This document shows, piece by piece, positions 1 to 6,745 of a stretch of 7,683 nucleotides of DNA; the stretch's first letter is position 1; each line of letters begins with the position of its first letter. The DNA is from Ruoffia tabacinasalis (GTDB lineage Bacteria > Bacillota > Bacilli > Lactobacillales > Aerococcaceae): positions 1-7,683 of the forward strand of contig NZ_JBHSHQ010000052.1 in assembly GCF_042652985.1 (NCBI RefSeq), given 5' to 3'. Made by a program: the position numbers and the translations under genes. The notes under the pieces were generated by a model. That model did not search any database. It saw nothing but the letters and a program-made list of their open reading frames with translations, and was not told the origin of the DNA.

Positions 1-96
1 CAAGCTTTGTGGTTAATGAATAATCGCCCTAGGAAATGCTTAGATTACCAAACACCTTTGGAAGTATTTTTACACGAACTCTTATTAATTGAGTAA
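1..96 (+). CDS. IS30-family transposase, C-terminal 31 residues (cut by window edge)
   Basis: An open frame enters from the left edge in frame 1 and stops at TAA 94-96. Its residues include LMNNRPRKCLDYQTPLEVF, which matches the very conserved C-terminal end of IS30-family DDE transposases (typically LNNRPRKCLGYKTPxEVF). The protein would catalyse cut-and-paste or copy-out transposition of its element. Only the last 31 residues are visible, so the catalytic DDE triad and the helix-turn-helix lie outside the window and intactness cannot be judged. It is the only recognised gene on the + strand and runs convergently towards the helicase gene. Confidence 0.85.
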   Translation, partial: QALWLMNNRPRKCLDYQTPLEVFLHELLLIE

Positions 97-131
97 ATAA
101 AAAATTGTCGCAATAATTATTGCAATTCAAC
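1..131 (+). mobile_element. Right end of an IS30-family insertion sequence
   Basis: The transposase stop is followed by about 35 bases of AT-rich sequence. This contains TTGTCGCAATAATTATTGCA and a perfect 14-base palindrome at 110-123 (GCAATAATTATTGC). A terminal repeat rich in TTGCAATT close behind the transposase stop is the usual right end of IS30-family elements. The exact outer edge (about 125-133) is an estimate because the left inverted repeat and the target duplication are outside the window. Confidence 0.55.
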
Positions 132-134
132 ATA

Positions 135-190
135 ACAAAAAACATAGTGAGTACTCTTAATTGTAAATAGAGACTCACTATGTTTTTGTT
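135..190 (-). terminator. Intrinsic terminator of the DEAD-box helicase gene, possibly bidirectional
   Basis: The arms ACATAGTGAGT (142-152) and ACTCACTATGT (173-183) are perfect complements of 11 bp. An inner CTCT/AGAG pairing (154-157 with 169-172) continues the stem across a one-base bulge. On the minus strand the stem is followed by a T-run and on the + strand by TTTTTG. It can therefore stop transcripts from the helicase gene (minus) and also from the IS transposase (+). Confidence 0.8.
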
Positions 191-246
191 TGGATTATAA
201 TTTTCCGGTGCCAATATTCTGGATATTGGGTTGGGTGTTATGTTAA

Positions 247-1704
247 TTATTTTCTCGCTTTATGAACTTTTAATTTTTTCCCTTTTACAGTTCGGTTTTG
301 CATCTCAGTGATAACATATGGTCCCATACCATTCAGTATTTCAACGTATGTGACATTTTCTTGGATGGTAATAATACCAATGTCCTCGGCTTCGACACCT
401 TTAATATTCGTTAAAGTTCCTACAAAATCGACAGCTCTAAGCTTTTTCTTTTTCCCACCATTGAAATAGACTTTTGTAATATCTTTATTCAATTCTTTAT
501 TACGTGCTGTTTTTAATACAGGTCTTGAATTAATTTTCTTCTCAAAAGCTGTCTTACGGCTCATAACTTGGCGATTGCTTGGAGCTTTAATCTCTGTAAA
601 GTGCATATCAGCTTCTTTAGCATACTCACTTACTTCTTGCCAACGCTTCATCTCATTATCGCTAATTAAAGTTAAGGCAACCCCTGTTTTCCCTGCACGT
701 CCAGTTCTACCAGTTCTGTGAGTGAAACTTTCATTCTCAAAAGGAACATTATAATTGATAACATGCGTCACGTTATCAATATCAATACCTCGTGATGCAA
801 CATCGGTTGCGACCAAATAACGCAGTTTACCAATTCTAAATTCCTGCATGACATCCGAACGGTCATCTTGATCCATTCCACCATGTAATTTATCGATTGG
901 AATCCCTGCTTTTGCTAAATAACTATCGACTGCATCAACCACATCTCTTGTATTGCAAAAAATGATACATGTATCTGGATTTTCAATCGTTAATAGGTCC
1001 AATAATAACTTTTCTTTAGGCAATTCTTGGACTCGAATATAAGATTGTGAGATGTTTGGCGTGTTTTCTTCTGATTTCTCCATTTTTATTGTCTTATGAT
1101 CTTTTTTCATATAAAAGAATGCAAGTCGTTCGATTTCAGACGGCATTGTAGCGGAAAATAACATCGTTTGACGTTCTTTAGGTAAATAATCAATAATGTC
1201 TTCAACTTGTTGGATGAAGCCCATATTCAGCATTTCATCGGCTTCATCAAGAATCAAACTCTTAACTTCATCCACATTTAAAGTGCCTTCTTGAAGATGC
1301 TCTAAGATACGTCCTGGAGTACCAACAACAATGTGACTTTTCTGCTTCAGTTCTGATTTTTGAGTTTTAAATGAAGATTTACCATAGACTGCCGTCACTT
1401 TAAATCGTTTAAAACGACCGATATTCATAATATCTTCTTTTATTTGCATTGCTAATTCACGTGTTGGTACTAAGATTAATGCTTGCGGTTTATTCTCTTC
1501 CCAAACAACTTGCTCACAAAGTGGAATACCGAAAGCAGCCGTCTTACCACTTCCTGTTTGCGATTCAGTGAGAATGTCTTCTTTATTTAATGCGAGTGGA
1601 ATAATTTCCTGTTGTACTGATGTTGGATGATAATATCGAAGGCTATCTAAGGCTTTAGTAATTTCTGAGCTAATACCCATCGATTCAAATGTAATTTTTT
1701 TCAT
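247..1704 (-). CDS. dbpA: DEAD-box ATP-dependent RNA helicase, DbpA/YxiN type
   Basis: This 485-residue protein has all the DEAD-box helicase motifs: Q-motif with Q31, motif I SQTGSGKT (48-55), PTRELA (80-85), TPGR (129-132), DEAD (153-156), SAT (184-186), IIFCNT (247-252), ATDVASRGID (299-308) and HRTGRTGRAG (329-338). The C-terminal region from about 410 to 483 (KVYFNGGKKKKLRAVDFVG onwards) matches the DbpA RNA-binding domain, an RRM-like fold. In Escherichia coli DbpA and Bacillus subtilis YxiN this domain binds hairpin 92 of 23S rRNA and directs the helicase to the 50S subunit assembling around the peptidyl-transferase centre. The length is close to YxiN. AGGA lies a few bases before the ATG at 1704, a modest ribosome site. 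The gene appears monocistronic, with terminators on both sides. CshA/CshB-type helicases are less likely because they lack this C-terminal domain. Confidence 0.93.
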   Translation of the reverse strand: MKKITFESMGISSEITKALDSLRYYHPTSVQQEIIPLALNKEDILTESQTGSGKTAAFGIPLCEQVVWEENKPQALILVPTRELAMQIKEDIMNIGRFKRFKVTAVYGKSSFKTQKSELKQKSHIVVGTPGRILEHLQEGTLNVDEVKSLILDEADEMLNMGFIQQVEDIIDYLPKERQTMLFSATMPSEIERLAFFYMKKDHKTIKMEKSEENTPNISQSYIRVQELPKEKLLLDLLTIENPDTCIIFCNTRDVVDAVDSYLAKAGIPIDKLHGGMDQDDRSDVMQEFRIGKLRYLVATDVASRGIDIDNVTHVINYNVPFENESFTHRTGRTGRAGKTGVALTLISDNEMKRWQEVSEYAKEADMHFTEIKAPSNRQVMSRKTAFEKKINSRPVLKTARNKELNKDITKVYFNGGKKKKLRAVDFVGTLTNIKGVEAEDIGIITIQENVTYVEILNGMGPYVITEMQNRTVKGKKLKVHKARK

Positions 1705-1734
1705 GTTTTCCTACTTTCTTTACTACGTCGCATC

Positions 1735-1743
1735 AGTATATCA
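1735..1743 (-). promoter_or_regulatory. Candidate extended -10 promoter for the helicase gene
   Basis: The minus strand reads TGATATACT, an extended -10 (TG, one base, then TATACT), about 30 bases before the start codon. No good -35 hexamer is present at 17 bases, so the assignment rests on the extended -10 and on the upstream terminator of the stress-protein gene. Confidence 0.35.
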
Positions 1744-1804
1744 GATTGTCAGACAAATGGTATGAAAAAATGTAATAAATATAAAATATTTCCGTTAATT
1801 CAAA

Positions 1805-1837
1805 TAAAAAACTGCCCTAATTAATATAGAGCAGTTT
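1805..1837 (-). terminator. Intrinsic terminator of the universal stress protein gene
   Basis: On the minus strand, AAACTGCTC (1837-1829) pairs with GGGCAGTTT (1817-1809) with one G-U pair and an 11-base loop. The stem is followed by a T-rich run. It begins 14 bases after the stop codon of the stress-protein gene. Confidence 0.85.
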
Positions 1838-1851
1838 TATAAAGAATGAAT

Positions 1852-2253
1852 TTAACGACTAATTAATACATCACATTGGGCATTTCGAACAACATAATCT
1901 GTAATTGATCCAATAAGCATCTTCGCTACACGACCTTTACCTGTCGCTCCTAATACAATTAAATCAATAGACCAGCGGTCTACTAATACTTCAGCAATTT
2001 GAGTACGAGGATCTCCATAAATTAATTCTGTTTCTAAAGAAACCCTTTCATTTCTAGCATACTCTTTTAGTGAGTTTAATAGTGATTCACGCTGTTCTTT
2101 AGGAATATCTTGACCATCATCTTCCTTCACTACTCGAACTAAATACACATTACTATCCCATTCTCTTGCTAAGCGGACTCCTCGTTTGAATGAATCGATC
2201 GACTGTTGTGACCCGTCAACTGGCAAAAGTATATTCTCATATATTTTTGACAT
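1852..2253 (-). CDS. Universal stress protein, UspA family, ATP-binding subtype
   Basis: This 133-residue single-domain Usp protein begins MSKIYENILLPVDGS, the usual first strand and Asp-containing loop of the family (D13). Near its end it has the nucleotide-binding motif G-x2-G-x9-G-S (G102 to S116, starting GATGKGR), followed by a terminal strand ending CDVLISR. The motif marks the ATP-binding subgroup typified by MJ0577. Such proteins are cytoplasmic, usually dimeric, and accumulate on starvation or other stress. I chose the ATG at 2253. A GTG four codons upstream (2265) is in frame but lies inside the ribosome-binding sequence AAGGAGAGGTG (2273-2263), which is better placed for 2253. The gene stands alone between its own promoter and terminator. 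Confidence 0.9.
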   Translation of the reverse strand: MSKIYENILLPVDGSQQSIDSFKRGVRLAREWDSNVYLVRVVKEDDGQDIPKEQRESLLNSLKEYARNERVSLETELIYGDPRTQIAEVLVDRWSIDLIVLGATGKGRVAKMLIGSITDYVVRNAQCDVLISR

Positions 2254-2303
2254 TAGTATCAACACCTCTCCTTATTGTAAGCGCAACCAACCTGCCTATA
2301 TTC

Positions 2304-2331
2304 ATTATAAAACATACATCAGAATAAGCAA
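2304..2331 (-). promoter_or_regulatory. Sigma-A-type promoter of the universal stress protein gene
   Basis: On the minus strand, TTGCTT (2331-2326) and a perfect TATAAT (2309-2304) are separated by 16 bases. The promoter lies about 50 bases before the start codon and downstream of the previous operon's terminator. I see no sigma-B-like pair here. Confidence 0.6.
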
Positions 2332-2370
2332 GAATTAAAGATAGTAAAATGAATATAATCAATATACAAC

Positions 2371-2406
2371 AAAAAAGAATACACCTGCCTGTTCGCAGAT
2401 GTATTC
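2371..2406 (-). terminator. Strong intrinsic terminator ending the SAM-hydrolase/ECF operon
   Basis: On the minus strand, GAATACATCTGC (2406-2395) pairs with GCAGGTGTATTC (2388-2377) over 12 bp with one G-U pair and a six-base loop. Six Ts follow immediately (2376-2371). It lies 14 bases beyond the EcfT stop codon. Confidence 0.92.
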
Positions 2407-2419
2407 GTATATGTGTTTA

Positions 2420-3250
2420 TTAAAAGGGATTATAAAATCTTCCACCATTAACAAAGAATAATAAAATTCCAATGACGGTAATTATAACGATCAAAGCCAA
2501 GGCGATAACATCTTTTTTAGTAAAAGGTCTATATCTATACCATGTTCTTAATTTATTTTTCCCAAAGCGACGTAACTCCATTGCTTGGCTTATAATTTCA
2601 ATTCGATTTAAGCTACTAAAGATTAAAGGCATAATGATTTGTGCAGAGCGGGTAATTCGTTTCATTAGTGATGTTTTCCGGCTCATCTCCAGTCCACGAG
2701 CTTGTTGAGCTTGTCTAATCTCAAAAAAGCTGTCTTGAATATCCGGAATATAACGTAATGCCAATGATACAGCGTAACTAATTCGGTACGATACACCAAT
2801 TCGATTTAAACTTGAAGCAAATTCACTCGGATCTGTTGTGAATATAAATATTAAAGCTAAGGGAATGGTCGTAAAGTACTTAATTGCGACATTAAACTCA
2901 TAAAATAATTGTTCTGCCGTAATTGTATACCGTCCGATGCCATCAAATAGCACTGTTCGCGAGTTATACAATTGTACGCCATACTCTGGTTCAAAGATAT
3001 ATATTGTAAGTAAATTTAAGATAGAAAATACTAAAACAAAATAGATTAATACTTTAATATTTCTCCATGGAATACGTGCGATATAGAACAAAATTAAACT
3101 AAAGATTGTCATTGCTACTAAAAATCGAGTGTCAAAGCTAGTCATTACAATTAAGGATAATAAGATAAAACTAATCAACTTTGTGGAGCCACTTAGATTA
3201 TGTATGATTGTCTTATTAGGGATGTAACCAAATAAATTCTCTTGACTCAT
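2420..3250 (-). CDS. ecfT: ECF transporter transmembrane coupling protein EcfT (CbiQ-like)
   Basis: This 276-residue membrane protein of the EcfT/CbiQ family holds the substrate-binding subunit and passes ATPase movement to it. Hydrophobic segments fall at roughly 24-59 (two), 66-86, 122-138 and 245-267. Between them is a long cytoplasmic part with the two coupling-helix motifs that dock on the ATPases: QQARGLEM (182-189, canonical Ala-Arg-Gly) and AMELRRFG (223-230). The second motif departs from the common A-R-G: its Arg is kept but it is flanked by Leu and Arg. The start codon shares one base with the stop of the ATPase gene upstream (TGATG at 3252-3248), so the two are translationally coupled. 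The operon terminator follows directly. Confidence 0.92.
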   Translation of the reverse strand: MSQENLFGYIPNKTIIHNLSGSTKLISFILLSLIVMTSFDTRFLVAMTIFSLILFYIARIPWRNIKVLIYFVLVFSILNLLTIYIFEPEYGVQLYNSRTVLFDGIGRYTITAEQLFYEFNVAIKYFTTIPLALIFIFTTDPSEFASSLNRIGVSYRISYAVSLALRYIPDIQDSFFEIRQAQQARGLEMSRKTSLMKRITRSAQIIMPLIFSSLNRIEIISQAMELRRFGKNKLRTWYRYRPFTKKDVIALALIVIITVIGILLFFVNGGRFYNPF

Positions 3251-4977
3251 CAGCGCATCCCCCTCTCATAACGCATAAAGCGTCCAATAAAATCTTCTGA
3301 AGTCATCGAAGGTAAAAGTTTACCTAATTGGTATAGACTTGTCTCAGTAAGATGGGCGGCTTTTAATAAATGAGTATTAGAAAACAACTCTGATGGATTC
3401 GTATCGGCTAATAATTTACCTGTATCAAACACCAATGTTCGATCTGTATACTCTTGCATTAAATGCATATCATGCGTAATCATTAGAATAGTCATGTCTC
3501 TTTCAAGATTGAGTTGGTTAAGAAATTGCATCATATCAGTATAATGCGCGTAATCCTGTCCTGCTGTTGGTTCATCTAAGATAAGAATTTTAGGATCTAA
3601 AACAAGGATACTCGCAATTGTCACCCTTCTCTTCTGCCCATAACTTAAAGCCGAGATTGGCCAATTACGGTATGGATATAAGCCACAAATTTTTAAAGTA
3701 TCAAACACTTTTTCTTCAATGTCACTTTCTTTCCATCCGCGATTAATTAAACCTAAAGCAACTTCATCGTAAAGCATAGTTTTTGAAATCATATTGTTTG
3801 GATTTTGCATAATAAAACCAACCGTATCCGCAATTTCTTTAATGGATAAATCGCGAATCTCTTCGTTATTTACGATGATTTTCCCAGAACTGGGCTTCAC
3901 AAAACCACTAATTGCTTTTGCTAATGTTGATTTACCGGCACCATTAGTCCCGACAATACTGATCATTTCGCCTTCATTTACTGAGAATTTAATATCAGAC
4001 AAGGTTTGGACATTAGTTTCTGAATTATACGAAAAATTAAAGTGGTCGACTCTCAATATAGTATCTTTTTCATTAAAATCTTCTTCGTGTGTCACTTGAC
4101 TCGCCCACTCTTCAATAAGCTTGATATCTTCAGATAATAGATTTATTTGGCTGAAAGTGTTCACATGATTATATTTATTAATATCAATCCCAGCGTACTT
4201 CATCGCTGTTAAATAAAGCGGTTCTCTAACACCAACTTCTTGTAAGACCGTGCTTTTTAATAGCTCCGTTGGTGATGAATTAAACACTAGCTTACCTTCA
4301 TCAATGACCAAGATACGATCAATATCTGCTAAAAGAGCCTCTTCTAAACGATGTTCTACTATTATTGTTGTATAGTTGTGCTTTTTGCTTAATTGGTTGA
4401 TTAAACGCATTGTATCCGCACCTGATGCCGGATCTAAGTTTGCTAATGGCTCATCAAATAATAAGATAGGCGCATTATTAACTAGAATGCCACTAATTGA
4501 AACACGCTGCTTCTGGCCACCAGAAAGTTTATTCGGCATGCTTTGAAGTAAGTCATCAATTTCTAGAGTTTCACTCCAATTCTCGACAATGGTTTGCATC
4601 TTTTCTTGCTCCACACCATCGTTTTCTAATGCGAAGGCAATATCTTCAGCAACTGTTAGGCCAACAAATTGTCCATCTGTATCTTGTAAAACCGTTCCTA
4701 CTTCTAAGGATAAGTCAAAAATAGAGCTCGTTTGTACTTCTTTTCCATTGACTGAAACAAACCCGTCAAGTTGACCTGGATGTGTATTTGGTATTTGCCC
4801 ATTAATACAACGAGCAATTGTCGATTTCCCTGATCCACTCGGTCCAACAATTAATATTGTTTCGCCGGCGTAAACATCGAAGTTAATATCGATGAGATTT
4901 TTTTCTGCCTGACTATCATATTGAAAACTAACTTTATCAAATTTGATTATCGGCGTTCTTTTTTCTTGAAGGTCCAT
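3250..4977 (-). CDS. Fused energy-coupling factor ATPase (two ABC domains in one chain)
   Basis: This 575-residue protein has two complete ABC ATPase domains, replacing the separate EcfA1 and EcfA2 subunits. Domain 1 (about 10-250): Walker A GPSGSGKST (45-53), Q-loop Q98, signature LSGGQ (151-155), Walker B ILLFDEP (171-177), switch H209. Domain 2 (about 306-540): Walker A GTNGAGKST (343-351), Q-loop Q391, signature LSYGQ (444-448), Walker B ILILDEP (464-470), switch H502. A charged linker joins them. No membrane segments are seen, so it sits on the cytoplasmic face with EcfT. Order and length match the double-ATPase genes found beside UPF0397 genes in staphylococci and the YkoD type in Bacillus. 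The start lies 5 bases after the S-component stop, with only a weak AAGAG-type ribosome site inside that gene's end, suggesting coupled translation. Confidence 0.93.
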   Translation of the reverse strand: MDLQEKRTPIIKFDKVSFQYDSQAEKNLIDINFDVYAGETILIVGPSGSGKSTIARCINGQIPNTHPGQLDGFVSVNGKEVQTSSIFDLSLEVGTVLQDTDGQFVGLTVAEDIAFALENDGVEQEKMQTIVENWSETLEIDDLLQSMPNKLSGGQKQRVSISGILVNNAPILLFDEPLANLDPASGADTMRLINQLSKKHNYTTIIVEHRLEEALLADIDRILVIDEGKLVFNSSPTELLKSTVLQEVGVREPLYLTAMKYAGIDINKYNHVNTFSQINLLSEDIKLIEEWASQVTHEEDFNEKDTILRVDHFNFSYNSETNVQTLSDIKFSVNEGEMISIVGTNGAGKSTLAKAISGFVKPSSGKIIVNNEEIRDLSIKEIADTVGFIMQNPNNMISKTMLYDEVALGLINRGWKESDIEEKVFDTLKICGLYPYRNWPISALSYGQKRRVTIASILVLDPKILILDEPTAGQDYAHYTDMMQFLNQLNLERDMTILMITHDMHLMQEYTDRTLVFDTGKLLADTNPSELFSNTHLLKAAHLTETSLYQLGKLLPSMTSEDFIGRFMRYERGMR

Positions 4978-4982
4978 ATAAA

Positions 4983-5537
4983 TTACTCTTTCGTTAAGCT
5001 TCCACTTTTAGTTCGGGTTTTTGTATAGGCTGTAATCAGTAACGTTCCTAATACTCCGACGGCAATTGAATTCATAACAGCTGAAACAAATCCTTGGACA
5101 AACACTTTATTAGCAGGTTCTGAATAAATTAGAATATCTAGAAGCGGTGCAATAATCCCCCATGCTAGAACATTTGTAACGACTTGTCCGATATTAAATG
5201 TAATCATATCTTTTTTAGTAAATTCGCCTGATTGAATGTTTAAGCGTTTTGCAATTAATCCATAACCAAAGCCAGTGACACCAGAAGAAAGAACCCAACT
5301 CCACCATAAACCATATGTAAGTAAATCTTTAATTGCATGTCCAATTAAACCGATTAATAAACCAGCAACGGGTCCATAAATGACAGACATTAAAGCTAAA
5401 AATGGATACGTCGTTTCAATACTTGTGTTTGGAACTCCCGTAGGAATTGAAAGGAAACGTCCTAGAATGAAGAAGACAGCTGCACCAATACCTACAGCAA
5501 CGAGTTTAATTATAGATGAATTATTATTATTATTCAT
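4983..5537 (-). CDS. ECF transporter substrate-binding (S) component, UPF0397 family
   Basis: This 184-residue, very hydrophobic protein closely resembles the UPF0397 family by recall: AVGIGAAVFFILGRF (14-28), IPTGVPNTSIET (31-42), YGPVAGLLIGLIGHAIKDLL (54-73), FNIGQVVTNV (114-123), IAPLLDILIYSEPANKV (129-145), and a Lys-rich tail ending GSLTKE. The family supplies the membrane-embedded substrate-binding subunit of ECF importers. Databases often label it riboflavin or thiamine related, but no substrate is readable here. A methionine T-box upstream makes a methionine-related compound more likely, matching the MtsT methionine-precursor prediction I recall from comparative genomics. The ribosome site AAAGGAGA lies inside the end of the SAM-hydrolase gene, whose stop is 4 bases before this ATG. 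Residues 2-6 are five Asn encoded by an AAT repeat. Confidence 0.9.
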   Translation of the reverse strand: MNNNNNSSIIKLVAVGIGAAVFFILGRFLSIPTGVPNTSIETTYPFLALMSVIYGPVAGLLIGLIGHAIKDLLTYGLWWSWVLSSGVTGFGYGLIAKRLNIQSGEFTKKDMITFNIGQVVTNVLAWGIIAPLLDILIYSEPANKVFVQGFVSAVMNSIAVGVLGTLLITAYTKTRTKSGSLTKE

Positions 5538-5541
5538 AAAT

Positions 5542-6393
5542 CTATTCTCCTTTTACTTTTTTTATTTGAATTAACCAGTCATTCCCTGTCCCGATATTAT
5601 ATGTTTGAGAGAAGTTCTGTTGGTTAATTGCTACACCTAAACGAATTAATGAGTTAATATATCCTACAGTCTCACCAACTGCAACATCAGCAAAGCTGTG
5701 TCCGAATAATAATTGGTTATCGTACTTTTTAATATCATCATGGAAAATTTGTACACTGATTTTATCACCCGTTTGAATCCCAGCTTCTTCAACGAGTTCT
5801 AATGGAATATTTGTCCATAAAGAACCAAAGCGAACATCTAGAATGTCAATGACACCGTGAATGACACCATCACGTAATTCAGGTTCTGTGATCTCTAATG
5901 TCTTAATTGAGTCAACAATCACTTCTTTAGATAAATTATCATAATATGATTCATTATCCGCAATCATTGCACCATTATAAACATAAACATCACGGCCATG
6001 GAATGTATGACTTTTCTCAGAATGTGGTAGACGATCAACTTCTTCATTAATTTCTTTAACACTTTCTAAACCAACGAATTTTGCAACATGTGATAATGAT
6101 CCATTATCTGGAGTGACAATGTATTGTCCAGCAGTTGTTTTTGCAACGACACTTCTTCTGCTACTACCAACACCTGGATCTACTACAGACACAAAAACAG
6201 TTTTTGCAGGCCAATATGCTACTGTTTGTAACAATCTATATGATGCATCATTAATATTGTAAGGTTCAATTTCATGTGTTAAATTACTAATTGTTACTTC
6301 TGGCGCAACAGTGTATGCCACACCTTGCATAGCTGAAACTGCCCCATCCACTAATCCAAAATCTGTCTGTAATACTAAATGTTTATTATTCAT
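5542..6393 (-). CDS. S-adenosylmethionine hydrolase (SAM hydroxide adenosyltransferase, DUF62 family)
   Basis: This 283-residue protein belongs to the family that includes fluorinase and the SalL chlorinase; its common bacterial and archaeal members use water to turn SAM into adenosine and L-methionine. Visible motifs are TDFG (10-13), VVDPGVGSSRR (70-80), TPDNG (94-98), FHGRDV (131-136) and DVRFGSLWTNI (186-196), followed by the small C-terminal beta domain (about 180-283). D72, R79 or R80, and H132 fit the Asp-Arg-His triad associated with hydrolase activity. There is no signal peptide, so it is cytoplasmic. I chose the ATG at 6393 because GGAGG (6403-6399) lies 5 bases before it. The in-frame ATGs at 6408 and 6405 precede or overlap that site. 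It is the first gene of the T-box-controlled operon and is followed 4 bases later by the S component. Confidence 0.92.
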   Translation of the reverse strand: MNNKHLVLQTDFGLVDGAVSAMQGVAYTVAPEVTISNLTHEIEPYNINDASYRLLQTVAYWPAKTVFVSVVDPGVGSSRRSVVAKTTAGQYIVTPDNGSLSHVAKFVGLESVKEINEEVDRLPHSEKSHTFHGRDVYVYNGAMIADNESYYDNLSKEVIVDSIKTLEITEPELRDGVIHGVIDILDVRFGSLWTNIPLELVEEAGIQTGDKISVQIFHDDIKKYDNQLLFGHSFADVAVGETVGYINSLIRLGVAINQQNFSQTYNIGTGNDWLIQIKKVKGE

Positions 6394-6396
6394 TTT

Positions 6397-6403
6397 GACC
6401 TCC
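6397..6403 (-). promoter_or_regulatory. Ribosome-binding site deciding the SAM-hydrolase start
   Basis: GGAGGTC on the minus strand is separated from the ATG at 6393 by TCAAA after the GGAGG core. It lies inside the longer open frame, so the two upstream in-frame ATGs are unlikely starts. Confidence 0.8.
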
Positions 6404-6434
6404 ATCATGTAAGATAAATTTAAATTTTTTCATT

Positions 6435-6466
6435 AAAAAATCCCTGCGTAAAAAATTACGCAAGGA
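6435..6466 (-). terminator. T-box regulatory terminator
   Basis: TCCTTGCGTAA (6466-6456) pairs with TTACGCAGGGA (6451-6441) over 11 bp with one G-U pair and a four-base loop. Six Ts follow (6440-6435). It ends about 40 bases before the SAM-hydrolase start. Confidence 0.92.
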
Positions 6467-6496
6467 CGAGAATATATATTCACGTGGTACCACCTT
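6462..6496 (-). promoter_or_regulatory. T-box antiterminator helix
   Basis: AAGG (6496-6493) pairs with CCTT (6465-6462), enclosing the acceptor-binding bulge TGGTACC. An upper helix forms from ACG and GAAT with ATTC and CGT. The 3' side overlaps the 5' arm of the terminator, so the two structures exclude each other. Confidence 0.85.
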
Positions 6497-6619
6497 CATT
6501 TACAAGAGCGTTGAACTCATTGTCTTATTCAGTAAACAATTCATTGATTTACTGAGACACTGTAACGGGTGCCGACGTATATATCTTAAGCTCTACTTTC
6601 GATATATCCACTCAAAGAC

Positions 6620-6622
6620 CAT
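6620..6622 (-). other. T-box specifier codon ATG (Met)
   Basis: ATG follows GAAA and precedes GTCTTTGAG at the 3' side of the Stem I internal loop. By alignment to the GAAA-codon-xTTCTTGAG arrangement of known T-boxes this is the specifier triplet, indicating tRNA-Met. A one-base shift (AAT Asn, or TGG Trp) is possible in principle but fits the flanking consensus less well. Confidence 0.8.
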
Positions 6623-6745
6623 TTTCTATCTATCATAATTACCTTTTTCCAGCTTACGAGGCTCTCTATAAATTATGAATAAATATACTTTTCTTTTCAA
6701 TGTGTTTAATATTCTCATTATTTTTTCATGATATAATTTAACGTT

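Larger units (their letters stand above)
6435..6704 (-). promoter_or_regulatory. T-box riboswitch, methionine (ATG) specifier
   Basis: All parts of a T-box leader are visible on the minus strand. Stem I: upper helix TCATAATT (6678-6671) with AATTATGA (6640-6633), enclosing AGAGAG and the distal loop with GCTGGAAA. Specifier loop: GAAAATGGTCTTTGAG, with codon ATG at 6622-6620 in the position of GGC in glycine T-boxes (GAAAGGCATTCTTGAG). Stem II: ATATATC (6607-6601) with GATATAT (6585-6579). Stem IIA/B element: CCGTTA (6568-6563). Stem III: TCAGTAAA (6555-6548) with TTTACTGA (6536-6529). T-box sequence: AAGGTGGTACCACG (6496-6483). Uncharged tRNA-Met should stabilise the antiterminator and allow transcription of the SAM-hydrolase/ECF operon. 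The UGGU bulge suits a tRNA with an A discriminator, as in tRNA-Met. This leader fills most of the gene-free stretch 6394-6836. Confidence 0.93.

Noticed and set aside
29..214. Minus-strand open frame across the IS end and the terminator.
   Set aside because: It covers the transposase tail antisense and the terminator hairpin, and its product resembles no protein.
2254..2265. GTG start at 2265 for the universal stress protein.
   Set aside because: That GTG is part of the ribosome-binding sequence. The ATG at 2253 gives the standard family N-terminus.
3794..4774. Open frames on the + strand opposite the ATPase gene.
   Set aside because: They have no family resemblance or ribosome sites and lie antisense to a clearly conserved double ABC ATPase.
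4983..5537. Riboflavin or thiamine transporter assignment for the UPF0397 protein.
   Set aside because: There is no FMN or TPP riboswitch and no vitamin gene nearby. The methionine T-box and SAM hydrolase argue for a methionine-related substrate, so no vitamin label is given.
5542..6393. Fluorinase or chlorinase activity for the DUF62 protein.
   Set aside because: The Asp, Arg and His positions of the water-using hydrolases are present, and there is no halometabolite gene cluster. Ordinary hydrolase is the simpler call.
6672..6700. TTGAAA, 17-base spacer, CATAAT as promoter for the SAM-hydrolase operon.
   Set aside because: Its -10 region forms the 5' arm of the T-box Stem I upper helix (TCATAATT with AATTATGA), so transcription must begin further upstream. 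The TTGACT/TATATT pair at 6774-6746 fits better.
6394..6745. SAM riboswitch (S-box or SMK) controlling a SAM-related operon.
   Set aside because: The leader carries the T-box sequence, antiterminator, CCGTTA element and specifier loop. No S-box core was seen.
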